Source of the DNA: Bdellovibrionaceae bacterium UBA6502
GTDB taxonomy: Bacteria > Bdellovibrionota > Bdellovibrionia > Bdellovibrionales > UBA840
DNA: 6,079 nucleotides
Assembly (NCBI GenBank): GCA_002436415.1
Contig: DJMA01000043.1
Coordinates: 10,521-16,599, forward strand
Direction: 5' to 3'
Shown here: positions 1-5,964 of the stretch, piece after piece
How positions within the stretch are numbered: position 1 is the stretch's first letter
Layout of the letters: the number at the start of each line of letters is the position of its first letter
The notes under the pieces: model-generated
Databases searched by the model: none
The model's input: only the letters and a program-made list of their open reading frames with translations
What the model was told of the DNA's origin: nothing
Position numbers and translations under genes: made by a program

Positions 1-60
1 GAAAAATACTTTTGTTTCAGAAGGTCGGCTCATTCGAAGATCAAAACCAAGGAGTAACCC
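1..60. repeat. Tandem-spaced intergenic repeat, copy 1
   Basis: This is the first copy of a 60-base sequence that recurs at 114-173 with 55 of 60 positions identical by direct comparison. Differences fall at positions 25, 41-43 and 49 of the unit. It starts at the window edge, so the true left boundary and any further copies are not visible. It is followed by an A/C-rich low-complexity stretch (61-88) and a small GC hairpin (GCC-GAA-GGC near 90-99). The two copies lie in different reading frames because the 113-base spacing is not a multiple of three, so a protein repeat is unlikely. Function is unknown. Confidence 0.85.
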
Positions 61-113
61 CAAAAAATCAAAAACAAAAACAACCCAAAGCCGAAGGCCA
101 AAATCGTGTCTGA

Positions 114-173
114 GAAAAATACTTTTGTTTCAGAAGGCCGGCTCATTCGAAGACTCAAACCGAGGAGTAACCC
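114..173. repeat. Tandem-spaced intergenic repeat, copy 2
   Basis: This is the second copy of the 60-base unit at 1-60. It includes the shared cores TTTTGTTTCAGAAGG and GGCTCATTCGAAGA. The conserved part runs into a C-run and A-run (171-184), and the A-run doubles as the T-tract of the cmk operon terminator on the minus strand. The copy lies downstream of cmk, past its terminator, so it is not part of that operon's normal message. It could be one unit of a dispersed intergenic repeat family or of a longer tandem array extending left. Confidence 0.85.
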
Positions 174-175
174 CC

Positions 176-205
176 AAAAAAAAAGAGATCTCTAAAAGAT
201 CTCTT
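176..205 (-). terminator. Rho-independent terminator of the hisC-cmk operon
   Basis: On the minus strand a perfect 9-bp stem (AAGAGATCT paired with AGATCTCTT, at 183-191 and 197-205, 5-base loop) is followed by an uninterrupted run of T (complement of the A-run 176-184, partly in the stem). It begins 27 bases past the cmk stop codon, where a terminator is expected. It implies that the operon ends here and that rpsA, the frequent neighbour of cmk in proteobacteria, is not cotranscribed. Confidence 0.88.
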
Positions 206-232
206 CTCCACAAACAGATTTAAAACTCTAAA

Positions 233-886
233 TTAAGATTTCAAACTCTCCTGAATTATACCGTAAACCTTATCTACAACCTCTTCCAGACTTAGCTCAC
301 TAGTCTCAACCACAACTGCATTTTCAGGAATGGTCATTGGCGCAGTCTTACGAGTAGAATCTTGCTTGTCTCTAGCATCTGTTTTGGCCTGAACATTTTT
401 TATGTCATCACCCGTTTGCATGGCTCTACGGGCTGCACGCAGTTTCTCGTTTGCAGTTAAATAAATTTTCACCTCTGCGTTTGGAAAAACAACACTTCCA
501 CAATCACGGCCTTCTGCAACCAGCCCAGCTACATTTTCAGCACACTGTCTTTGCGGCTCTAGTAAGGCTTCACGAACTTTCGGGTACTGAGAAATTTTAG
601 AGGCTACCGCACCCATTCCTTCTGAGAAAACTTTATCTGACACGTCTTCACCTTTGAAATGCACTTCAGTTTTTTCAGGCGCCATTACAACCAACCAGCT
701 CTCACCAGTAGCTACATCTAAGACTTCTTTTTCTGAATCTAAATCAATATCAGAATTGGCGGCTACATAAGCTAGACCACGATAAAAAGCTCCTGTAGAA
801 ACCCATTTCCACCCAAGCTTTTTTGCTAAATCTCTACTCACTGAAGATTTTCCTGAGGCTGCCGGTCCATCGATTGTAACTACCAC
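233..886 (-). CDS. cmk: Cytidylate kinase (CMP/dCMP kinase)
   Basis: The 217-residue product phosphorylates CMP and dCMP with ATP in the cytoplasm, in pyrimidine nucleotide salvage. The N-terminus carries the Cmk P-loop (GPAASGKSS, residues 7-15). The nucleotide-binding STGAFYR motif (30-36) follows, then the GRDCGSVVFP motif (126-135) and the lid region with RDKQDSTRKTAP (172-183). Length is normal for bacterial Cmk. The start is GTG at 886, which puts the P-loop at the usual place. A Shine-Dalgarno AGGGAG lies six bases upstream, inside the last codons of hisC, and the hisC stop TAG shares its G with this GTG, suggesting translational coupling. The family usually has DTGAMYR or DSGAIYR, so Ser at position 30 in place of Asp is a small oddity. 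The enzyme otherwise looks intact. Confidence 0.96.
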   Translation of the reverse strand: MVVTIDGPAASGKSSVSRDLAKKLGWKWVSTGAFYRGLAYVAANSDIDLDSEKEVLDVATGESWLVVMAPEKTEVHFKGEDVSDKVFSEGMGAVASKISQYPKVREALLEPQRQCAENVAGLVAEGRDCGSVVFPNAEVKIYLTANEKLRAARRAMQTGDDIKNVQAKTDARDKQDSTRKTAPMTIPENAVVVETSELSLEEVVDKVYGIIQESLKS

Positions 887-1986
887 TACTTACTCCCTAA
901 AATTTCTTTAATTTCTTTGATCGCCTTTTGGTTTTCTTCTTCCGTACCAATACTTAGACGAATGTAATTTGGCATCTTATAATTTGCCACTGGGCGAACA
1001 ATCACACCCTTTTTAAGTAAATCCTCAACCACCTCTGCGGCATTGGTTTTACAATCAAACAATACAAAATTAGCCTGACTTGGCCAGTAAGATATTCCAG
1101 CGCTTTCAAACTCTTTGTAAAAATACTGCTTACCTTCTGAATTCATCTTCACGGCTTTTGCTAGATAGTCTTTATCACCTAAGGCTGCTAGAGCCGCTGC
1201 CTGCGCTAAAGAGTTAACGTTAAATGGATTACGTATCCGATCTAAGTAGTTGATCACTTTTTTGTCAGCAAACACTGCTCCTACTCTTAAACCTGCAAGA
1301 CCGTAAGCTTTTGAGAGAGTTCGTAATACCACTAAGTTTTCATACTGCGCTCTGTATCGTAGAGCACTAACATAATCAGCCGCATCAGCGTATTCAACAT
1401 AAGCCTCATCAAAAACCAAAACAACATCATCCCTACCACCAAAAAAATGAATGACTTTTTCCATCTCTTTTTGATTCAAATAAGTTCCAGTAGGATTGTT
1501 TGGATTTGGAAGGAAAACAATTTTATGCTCTGGCTTCCAAGCTTTGATTAAATCTTCTACATCAATTTTTAATGTCTCAGGCTTTAAAGAAACAAAGTCT
1601 GTCTCAACTCCCGCTGCTTGGGCACTAATCTGATAGGCAATAAAAGCAGATTGAAGTGTTAAAATTTTATCGCCGTCTTTGCAATAAAGACGAATTAATA
1701 AATCAATTAGTTCATTGGAACCATTGCCAAAACTAATTTCCAAAGGCTCAACCGCAAACTCTTTTGCAAATGCTTGTCGCAAGTCATAGAAACCCGCATC
1801 AGGATAACGATGAATCTCTAATGAAGCTTTTTGAATTGCCGCCAAGACCTTTTCGCTAGGCCCCAAAGGGTTTTCATTGGAAGCTAGTTTAAAGACCTTT
1901 TGTAAGCCATATTCTCGTTTGGTCTCTTCAATAGGCTTACCTGGTACATAAGGCTTTAAATTTTCAATATTGTCAGAAACTTGCAT
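886..1986 (-). CDS. hisC: Histidinol-phosphate aminotransferase (HisC family)
   Basis: This 366-residue, PLP-dependent, fold-type I aminotransferase converts imidazole acetol-phosphate and glutamate to histidinol phosphate. Many relatives also use aromatic keto acids. Visible family motifs are SNENPLGPS (36-44), FGNGSNELID (86-95), NPNNPTG (161-167), DEAYVEY (193-199), TLSKAYGLAGLRVG (223-236) with the likely PLP lysine K226, RPVANY (331-336) and RLSIGT (343-348). The frame is open to a codon at 2043, but ATG 1986 is preferred. It has AGGGG seven bases upstream, a promoter just upstream at 2017-2025, and the normal HisC N-terminus (MQVSDNIENLKPYVPGKP). It leads a two-gene operon with cmk. No his genes are nearby. 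In proteobacteria hisC next to cmk is a remnant of hisC-tyrA-aroA-cmk, so a role in phenylalanine/tyrosine transamination is also possible. Confidence 0.93.
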   Translation of the reverse strand: MQVSDNIENLKPYVPGKPIEETKREYGLQKVFKLASNENPLGPSEKVLAAIQKASLEIHRYPDAGFYDLRQAFAKEFAVEPLEISFGNGSNELIDLLIRLYCKDGDKILTLQSAFIAYQISAQAAGVETDFVSLKPETLKIDVEDLIKAWKPEHKIVFLPNPNNPTGTYLNQKEMEKVIHFFGGRDDVVLVFDEAYVEYADAADYVSALRYRAQYENLVVLRTLSKAYGLAGLRVGAVFADKKVINYLDRIRNPFNVNSLAQAAALAALGDKDYLAKAVKMNSEGKQYFYKEFESAGISYWPSQANFVLFDCKTNAAEVVEDLLKKGVIVRPVANYKMPNYIRLSIGTEEENQKAIKEIKEILGSK

Positions 1987-2016
1987 GAAGAAACCCCTAA
2001 TCCGCCATTGAACTAA

Positions 2017-2025
2017 TTTATAACA
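2017..2025 (-). promoter_or_regulatory. Extended -10 promoter of hisC-cmk
   Basis: Read on the minus strand the site is TGTTATAAA, matching the extended -10 form TGnTATAAT with one mismatch. No good -35 is visible (TTGGCC at 2038-2043, spacing 15, is the best), which extended -10 promoters tolerate. A start around 2010 would leave a leader of about 24 bases before ATG 1986. This also argues against translation starting at 2043. Confidence 0.6.
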
Positions 2026-2206
2026 GTTTATCGAAATGGCCAAAGGGCCTGAGTGAGACTAATGACTTCGCCGTAATTTGGCTAGTAAAATCCAATTTCG
2101 CACGGATAGTCACTTCTCTTTTGCATATTTTTAGAACAATTAGGAAGTTGTTAATCCTAAGTTTTAAGCCATTTTAATAAATTAGATTCTGCTTTTTACA
2201 ATTGCT

Positions 2207-2249
2207 TAAATGTTTTGAAATTTAAGTAGTTTAGAAAACAAAACATTTA
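2207..2249. repeat. 10-bp perfect inverted repeat in the hyu upstream region
   Basis: TAAATGTTTT at 2207-2216 is the exact reverse complement of AAAACATTTA at 2240-2249, with a 23-base spacer. The left arm can alternatively fold locally, because CTTAAAT (2205-2211) pairs with ATTTAAG (2220-2226). It lies about 115-155 bases upstream of the hyuA-like start. It could be a regulator-binding site or a mutually exclusive RNA structure. In such AT-rich sequence chance cannot be excluded. Confidence 0.45.
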
Positions 2250-2362
2250 GTAAAGAAACTGCTAAGTTTTCACTCATTTCTTTAGCCAAAACTACCCAAA
2301 CCTAGACTTAAATGAAATACTCGCTGACCCGATAAAACATCAAAGGCTCGTAGGTGGAATAT

Positions 2363-3730
2363 ATGCAAAATAGAATCGGAATTCATATAGGGATGAGTTT
2401 CTTAGAAATCGCAGCGAAACTAAATGATGAAGATCATTTTCGTAGATATTTTTTAGCCGAAGTTTCCGAGGCAGATGCCATCGATCAGTTTTTATCGGAC
2501 TTAGATCTTCCTGAAAAAACCAACCTACAAATTTCCACAAAGTGGACAGAAAGAATCGTAGATAAAAGAATTGGTGCGCAAATGGCAATGTTTGTCACTG
2601 AAGGCTTTCAAAACTGGCCACAGTTACGTCAACCAGCCTTTAACAAAAGAGTACTTAGACAGCCATTCCGCAACGAAGCTGTGATTCCCAGTGACTACAT
2701 CTTTGGAATTTCTGAAAGAACCGATGCCAGTGGCAAAATCGAAAAAGCACCAAACATAGAAGAACTAGAGTTTCTTCACTCAAAACTCCAGCTCATGGAC
2801 ATAAAAACCATTAGTATTGGCTTTTTACACTCTCACAAAAACCCAGAAAACGAACAACAAGTGGCTAAGTATTTTAGCGAATTGGGTTATGAAGTTTTAT
2901 GTAGTCATATGCAAAAAGAAGCCAACGAAGTTTCTAGATGGTGGCGATCAGCGATGGATGCCTACGTCTATGAATTGTTCAACGAATACAAAAGTCAATT
3001 GTCTCCCGTCTTTGAAAAGCACAATCTAACAGCTGAATACATTGATAATCATTCGAAACTTTTTACAGAAGACAAAACCAGATACTTCGCTTCTAGGTTT
3101 GGACGAGCTGCAAGCCTTCGGGAATATCATAAAAAATCACAACACGTTTTGTACCTTGGATTAGAAGAGTTCACCTATATCAACCCACAAACCACTTTAG
3201 AAAATTTTGAAAGTGAGTTTGGTCCAATTTCAGTCAGTAATGTGAAGCAACAAAAAATGGGAATCCAACCTACGCAAATTATCTCCCCTTGCGACTGGAA
3301 AATATTCCAGTTTGAAAAAAGAGAATTGGGCTTTGAACCTGGGCCAATGTTGATGGGAAAATCCGTTACTCCTTGTTTCTTGGATTTATTGTTCGTCAAT
3401 GGCCAAATGGATTCCATTAGTAGTTTAGAAAAGCAAATTCGTCCAAACTCAAAATCAAGAATTTTAGAGTCGATGTACACCTACACAAAAGATACCGAGT
3501 TCGAAGGAAAATTAGACGAGCTGGTCAATCAAATGCGTGAAACCGCCTATAAAAAACTTTGCATCCAGTTAGGGAAATTGGTTCCCGCTAATGAGAGCAT
3601 CGTTTTAAGTGGACCTCTGGCAAAGATGATGTATCCAGAAATTCAGTCAAAAATTAAGAGCTTTCAATTGGAATTAGACAAAGACTGTGACTTTATTGAC
3701 AGTTTAGCAGCACGAGAGCTTGGAGCATAA
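2363..3730 (+). CDS. Diverged hydantoinase/oxoprolinase alpha subunit (HyuA-like)
   Basis: The 455-residue protein resembles HyuA, the ATP-binding subunit of N-methylhydantoinase/5-oxoprolinase/caprolactamase-type enzymes, which are usually near 680 residues. Shared landmarks are the N-terminal strand RIGIHIG (4-10), TEGF followed by LRQPAF (79-93), ISERTDASGKI (116-126), FLHSHKNPENE (154-164), NEVSRWWRSAMDAYV (188-202), a degenerate PGP region (ELGFEPGPM, 321-329, usually SAGAxPGPACY) and VLSGPLA (414-420) near the C-terminus. The first phosphate loop, typically D-x-GGTFTD, reads HIGMSFLE. The second, typically GGTSTD, is not recognisable and its segment is shortened. ATP hydrolysis is therefore doubtful. 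The start is ATG 2363, because AGGTGG lies five bases upstream. GTG 2354 is the alternative. The stop abuts the ATG of the beta-like partner, so the two are cotranscribed. Confidence 0.75.
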   Translation: MQNRIGIHIGMSFLEIAAKLNDEDHFRRYFLAEVSEADAIDQFLSDLDLPEKTNLQISTKWTERIVDKRIGAQMAMFVTEGFQNWPQLRQPAFNKRVLRQPFRNEAVIPSDYIFGISERTDASGKIEKAPNIEELEFLHSKLQLMDIKTISIGFLHSHKNPENEQQVAKYFSELGYEVLCSHMQKEANEVSRWWRSAMDAYVYELFNEYKSQLSPVFEKHNLTAEYIDNHSKLFTEDKTRYFASRFGRAASLREYHKKSQHVLYLGLEEFTYINPQTTLENFESEFGPISVSNVKQQKMGIQPTQIISPCDWKIFQFEKRELGFEPGPMLMGKSVTPCFLDLLFVNGQMDSISSLEKQIRPNSKSRILESMYTYTKDTEFEGKLDELVNQMRETAYKKLCIQLGKLVPANESIVLSGPLAKMMYPEIQSKIKSFQLELDKDCDFIDSLAARELGA

Positions 3731-5188
3731 ATGAAGAATCAGTACTTTGAATACCAAGATTTTTTTGAAGAAGTATTTTATAATTGTCCGAGTGTAATTT
3801 TGTTTCATCACTCGGGAATTACCTTGCATATGGAGCAAGAGAGAATCACAGATCTTGGTACTTTGCCAAAAGCCTGTTACGAAATCCCTAAATACTTCCC
3901 AATCGATGATGGCAGTATGATTTTATTAAATGACCCATATTCTGGCGGAGGAATTCTATCCAACTTTACCTTGTTACTGGGAGTTAATTTAAATAAAGAC
4001 TACAAGGGAAAATCGGCCGAATTTTTACTTGGAATTAAGTTCATTGTTCGTCCTTCTTTAGTCTTTGCTGACAATTTAGAAAACGAGGGTTTAAAAGTTC
4101 CTCCAACTCCGATCTTTGACAAGAAAAACGGAAAAAATCAGGCTTTGATAGAAGCCATTTGCTCTCATCCATCTGCTCCGGGAGACCTAAAATTTCATTT
4201 AGAAAAAGCCATCGAGGAAATCTCTTCCTTAAAAGAGAAATTGGAAACTTCCATTAATATATGGAAAATTCCAATGGATCAAAAAAGCTTAGAAAAATAC
4301 ATACACCACTCCAATGAGCGTATGATCGATTTTTTAACGCAGATTCGCCTAGCAAAAGCGAAGTACAAAGAGCAATGGATTACCGGTGAGTCGCTGGGGC
4401 TGAGCCTAGAAAAACAAGAAAAGAAACTTTTCTTTGATTTTTTCGAGGTGAGTAAATCTGAGAAATACCACTTAACTCAAGCGGCAGTATTTGGTGCTTG
4501 TTTTGCCTCTGTATTAAATTTATTAGAAACAAAAATCCCTATTAACACAGGGACCATGGATTGTATTGAACTAAAAATTCCAAAAGATTGTTTCTTAAAC
4601 TCAAGCTACCCTGCCCCGGTTTATCTAGGCTTCACAGAAGCCTCTGGCCTAATCGCCAACTTCACAGCAAAACTAGTGGCTAAATTGAATAAAGAATACC
4701 AAAGTGCAGAAGGTAATATCGGCACCTGTAGCTTAGATGTAAGTTTTGAAAAATCAAATCTCCACTTCTTTGATCGCCTCCAAAGTGGACTTGGTGCTAG
4801 TGCCCAAAATGATGGTGTAAGCGCTGTAGACAAATGGTCTCACGATGTTTTAAAAGCAAGTATCGAAGAAATCGAAAAACGTTTTCCTCTACACATAAGA
4901 AGTACTAGCATTCGTCCTGGATCTGGCGGTAATGGTACTCACCAGGGTGGGAATGGTATGATTCGTTCTTACATTTTTAAGGAATCGGCCAAGATCAAAT
5001 GGTTTAGCGCAATGACTGGCCACAGTCCAGATGGCTTTATGGGCGGAAGTTCGGGGCTCGGTCCCCAGTTTCTTTTAGTGCGTGATAGCGATAAAAAGCG
5101 TTTAGAGTTAATGGGAGAAATGCAGGTAGAAGCTGGAGATAGGCTCGATATACTTACTGCCGGCGGTGGCGGATTCGGAGAGGATTAA
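3731..5188 (+). CDS. Diverged hydantoinase/oxoprolinase beta subunit (HyuB-like)
   Basis: The 485-residue protein is a HyuB-family homologue, slightly short for a family of roughly 520-580. Visible landmarks are DDGSMILLNDPYSGGG (59-74, family NDPYxGGTHLPD), the QAAVFGACFASVLNLL helix (250-265) followed by IPINTGTMDCIELKIP (269-284), and LGASAQNDG (354-362). Near the C-terminus are PGSGGNGTHQGGNGM (396-410) and TAGGGGFG (476-483). Several positions that are His or Asp in active family members differ. THLPD reads GILSN (74-78), the usual VHLGSM region reads TDLGTL (40-45), and the ETSQR segment reads EASGL (303-307). These changes touch sites thought to be near the metal or substrate. The ATG directly follows the TAA of the alpha-like gene, with GGAG five bases upstream. 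Family membership is firm, but the substrate and whether it is catalytic are unknown. Confidence 0.8.
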   Translation: MKNQYFEYQDFFEEVFYNCPSVILFHHSGITLHMEQERITDLGTLPKACYEIPKYFPIDDGSMILLNDPYSGGGILSNFTLLLGVNLNKDYKGKSAEFLLGIKFIVRPSLVFADNLENEGLKVPPTPIFDKKNGKNQALIEAICSHPSAPGDLKFHLEKAIEEISSLKEKLETSINIWKIPMDQKSLEKYIHHSNERMIDFLTQIRLAKAKYKEQWITGESLGLSLEKQEKKLFFDFFEVSKSEKYHLTQAAVFGACFASVLNLLETKIPINTGTMDCIELKIPKDCFLNSSYPAPVYLGFTEASGLIANFTAKLVAKLNKEYQSAEGNIGTCSLDVSFEKSNLHFFDRLQSGLGASAQNDGVSAVDKWSHDVLKASIEEIEKRFPLHIRSTSIRPGSGGNGTHQGGNGMIRSYIFKESAKIKWFSAMTGHSPDGFMGGSSGLGPQFLLVRDSDKKRLELMGEMQVEAGDRLDILTAGGGGFGED

Positions 5189-5198
5189 AGCTCTCCGA
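5175..5198. terminator. Hairpin at the convergent gene ends
   Basis: TCGGAGAG (5175-5182) pairs perfectly with CTCTCCGA (5191-5198) around an 8-base loop. The loop contains both stop codons: TAA of the hyuB-like gene at 5186-5188 and the minus-strand TAA of the nucleosidase at 5185-5187. The plus strand continues with a T-containing but imperfect tract (ATTAATATTTCTT). The minus strand continues with GC-rich coding sequence. It may stop transcription, mainly for the hyu operon, or act as a bidirectional block. It lies in coding sequence of both genes, so partial coincidence with codon needs is possible. Confidence 0.6.
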
Positions 5199-5904
5199 TT
5201 AATATTTCTTGCCCTAAAAACTTCAAAAGATGTTTTGATAATTCTTCGCTAGCCTTATTTAAATTTGCCATAAACTCTTCATGCGTAGGAATTCCTCCAT
5301 CGACAATGTCAGTAATGGATTTAATACAAATCAATGGAATATTATTTTCTTCACAAATTTCAGCAATAGCAGCCGCTTCCATTTCTTTAGCGTGAGCACC
5401 AAACTCATGAATTAGGTCTAAATCTCTATCCACAAAATCCAAACTATTTCCGGTAGAAATAAAACCCTCTAAAAAATCATACTTATCAAACCACTCCTTT
5501 TTAAAGTGTAGTGAGTACTCCCCTCGCGCAAAAGCTTGCCATTCTTTAGAAATTGGAACTCTACGATCATGATAAAAAGCCTTTTTCCCCAAAAACACAT
5601 CACCAACTTTATTACCACGAGAAGCAAATCCACCGGCTGTTCCCGCATTAATAATCATCTCTGCCCCTAAAAGTTCAAGCGCAATAAAAGTCGCTACACA
5701 AGCAGCTTGAGTACCAACCTTAGAAACATTCTGATCCTTGATGTAACTACCATTTAAAATTAAATAAAAGCCAGGATACTTACTCGATTCATAAATCTCA
5801 TTTTTCCATTTACACTTAGAATCCAAAGAAAAACGAGTCATTCCAAACTCAGAAATAACAGGTTTTGCTTCCTCTTTCATAGCCATAATCAAAGCAGTCT
5901 TCAT
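5185..5904 (-). CDS. 5'-methylthioadenosine/S-adenosylhomocysteine nucleosidase, plant MTN-like
   Basis: The 239-residue cytosolic nucleosidase would cleave adenine from methylthioadenosine and possibly S-adenosylhomocysteine, feeding methionine salvage and removing methylation by-products. Key motifs are ALIMAMKEEA (4-13) with the likely acid Glu12, NAGTAGGF (86-93), FYHDRRVPI (110-118), STGNSLDF (150-157), EMEAAA (174-179) with ribose-contacting Glu176, and SITDIVDGG (196-204) with the probable catalytic Asp199. The GxxNAGTxGGF, HDRRxP and TDxVDGxxPTxEEF patterns resemble plant MTN proteins more than E. coli MtnN. The open frame extends to 5997, but ATG 5904 is chosen. It has AGGAG five bases upstream and gives the family N-terminus, whereas the extension would run through the promoter and the right-hand terminator. 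Its stop overlaps that of the convergent hyuB-like gene by 4 bases. Confidence 0.9.
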   Translation of the reverse strand: MKTALIMAMKEEAKPVISEFGMTRFSLDSKCKWKNEIYESSKYPGFYLILNGSYIKDQNVSKVGTQAACVATFIALELLGAEMIINAGTAGGFASRGNKVGDVFLGKKAFYHDRRVPISKEWQAFARGEYSLHFKKEWFDKYDFLEGFISTGNSLDFVDRDLDLIHEFGAHAKEMEAAAIAEICEENNIPLICIKSITDIVDGGIPTHEEFMANLNKASEELSKHLLKFLGQEILIGEL

Positions 5905-5932
5905 TCCATCTCCTACAAAAAACACTCCCCCC

Positions 5933-5941
5933 TTTATACCA
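5933..5941 (-). promoter_or_regulatory. Extended -10 promoter of the nucleosidase gene
   Basis: Read on the minus strand the site is TGGTATAAA, the same TGnTATAAA form as the hisC promoter. A start around 5926 would leave a leader of about 22 bases before ATG 5904. No -35 is recognisable. The surrounding minus strand is G/T-rich, with runs of four to six G at 5961-5964, 5946-5949 and 5927-5932. Confidence 0.55.
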
Positions 5942-5964
5942 AAAACCCCAAACAAAACCACCCC

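Larger units (their letters stand above)
1987..2362. other. Divergent AT-rich intergenic regulatory region
   Basis: These 376 bases separate the leftward hisC and the rightward hyuA-like gene and hold no convincing gene. Besides the hisC promoter there are an imperfectly understood inverted repeat at 2207-2249 and a shorter one, TTAGGA/TCCTAA, at 2140-2145 and 2155-2160 (9-base spacer). A weak candidate -10 for the hyuA-like gene is GATAAA at 2331-2336, with TTAAAT 17 bases upstream, but it matches consensus poorly. The region from about 2120 to 2290 is markedly richer in A+T than the flanking genes. Confidence 0.6.

Noticed and set aside
1..173. CRISPR array or tRNA remnant in the repeat region
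   Set aside because: Only two copies are visible. The units are longer than CRISPR repeats and differ internally, and there are no cas genes. No cloverleaf could be drawn despite a GGTTTGAGTC-like stretch on the minus strand.
2..196. Open plus-strand frame entering from the left edge, rich in Lys and Arg, ending at a TAA near 196
   Set aside because: It runs through the two out-of-frame 60-base repeats, an A/C low-complexity linker and the terminator stem of the opposite operon. No start is visible, and the same repeat encodes different peptides in each copy.
1987..2043. Upstream extension of hisC by 19 residues
   Set aside because: The extension covers the extended -10 promoter and has no good ribosome site. 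ATG 1986 has AGGGG at proper spacing and yields the normal family N-terminus.
2340..2588. Minus-strand open frame of 82 codons overlapping the start of the hyuA-like gene
   Set aside because: It is antisense to a gene with clear family motifs and has no ribosome site or recognisable protein.
2817..3480. Short open frames inside the hyuA-like gene (plus 2817-3029, minus 3175-3480)
   Set aside because: They are shadows of the real coding frame with no independent translation signals.
4621..4833. Minus-strand open frame of 70 codons inside the hyuB-like gene
   Set aside because: It is a shadow frame opposite conserved HyuB sequence.
5905..5932. SAM- or SAH-type riboswitch ahead of the nucleosidase gene
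   Set aside because: The predicted leader is only about 22 bases, too short for such an aptamer, and no matching helices were seen.
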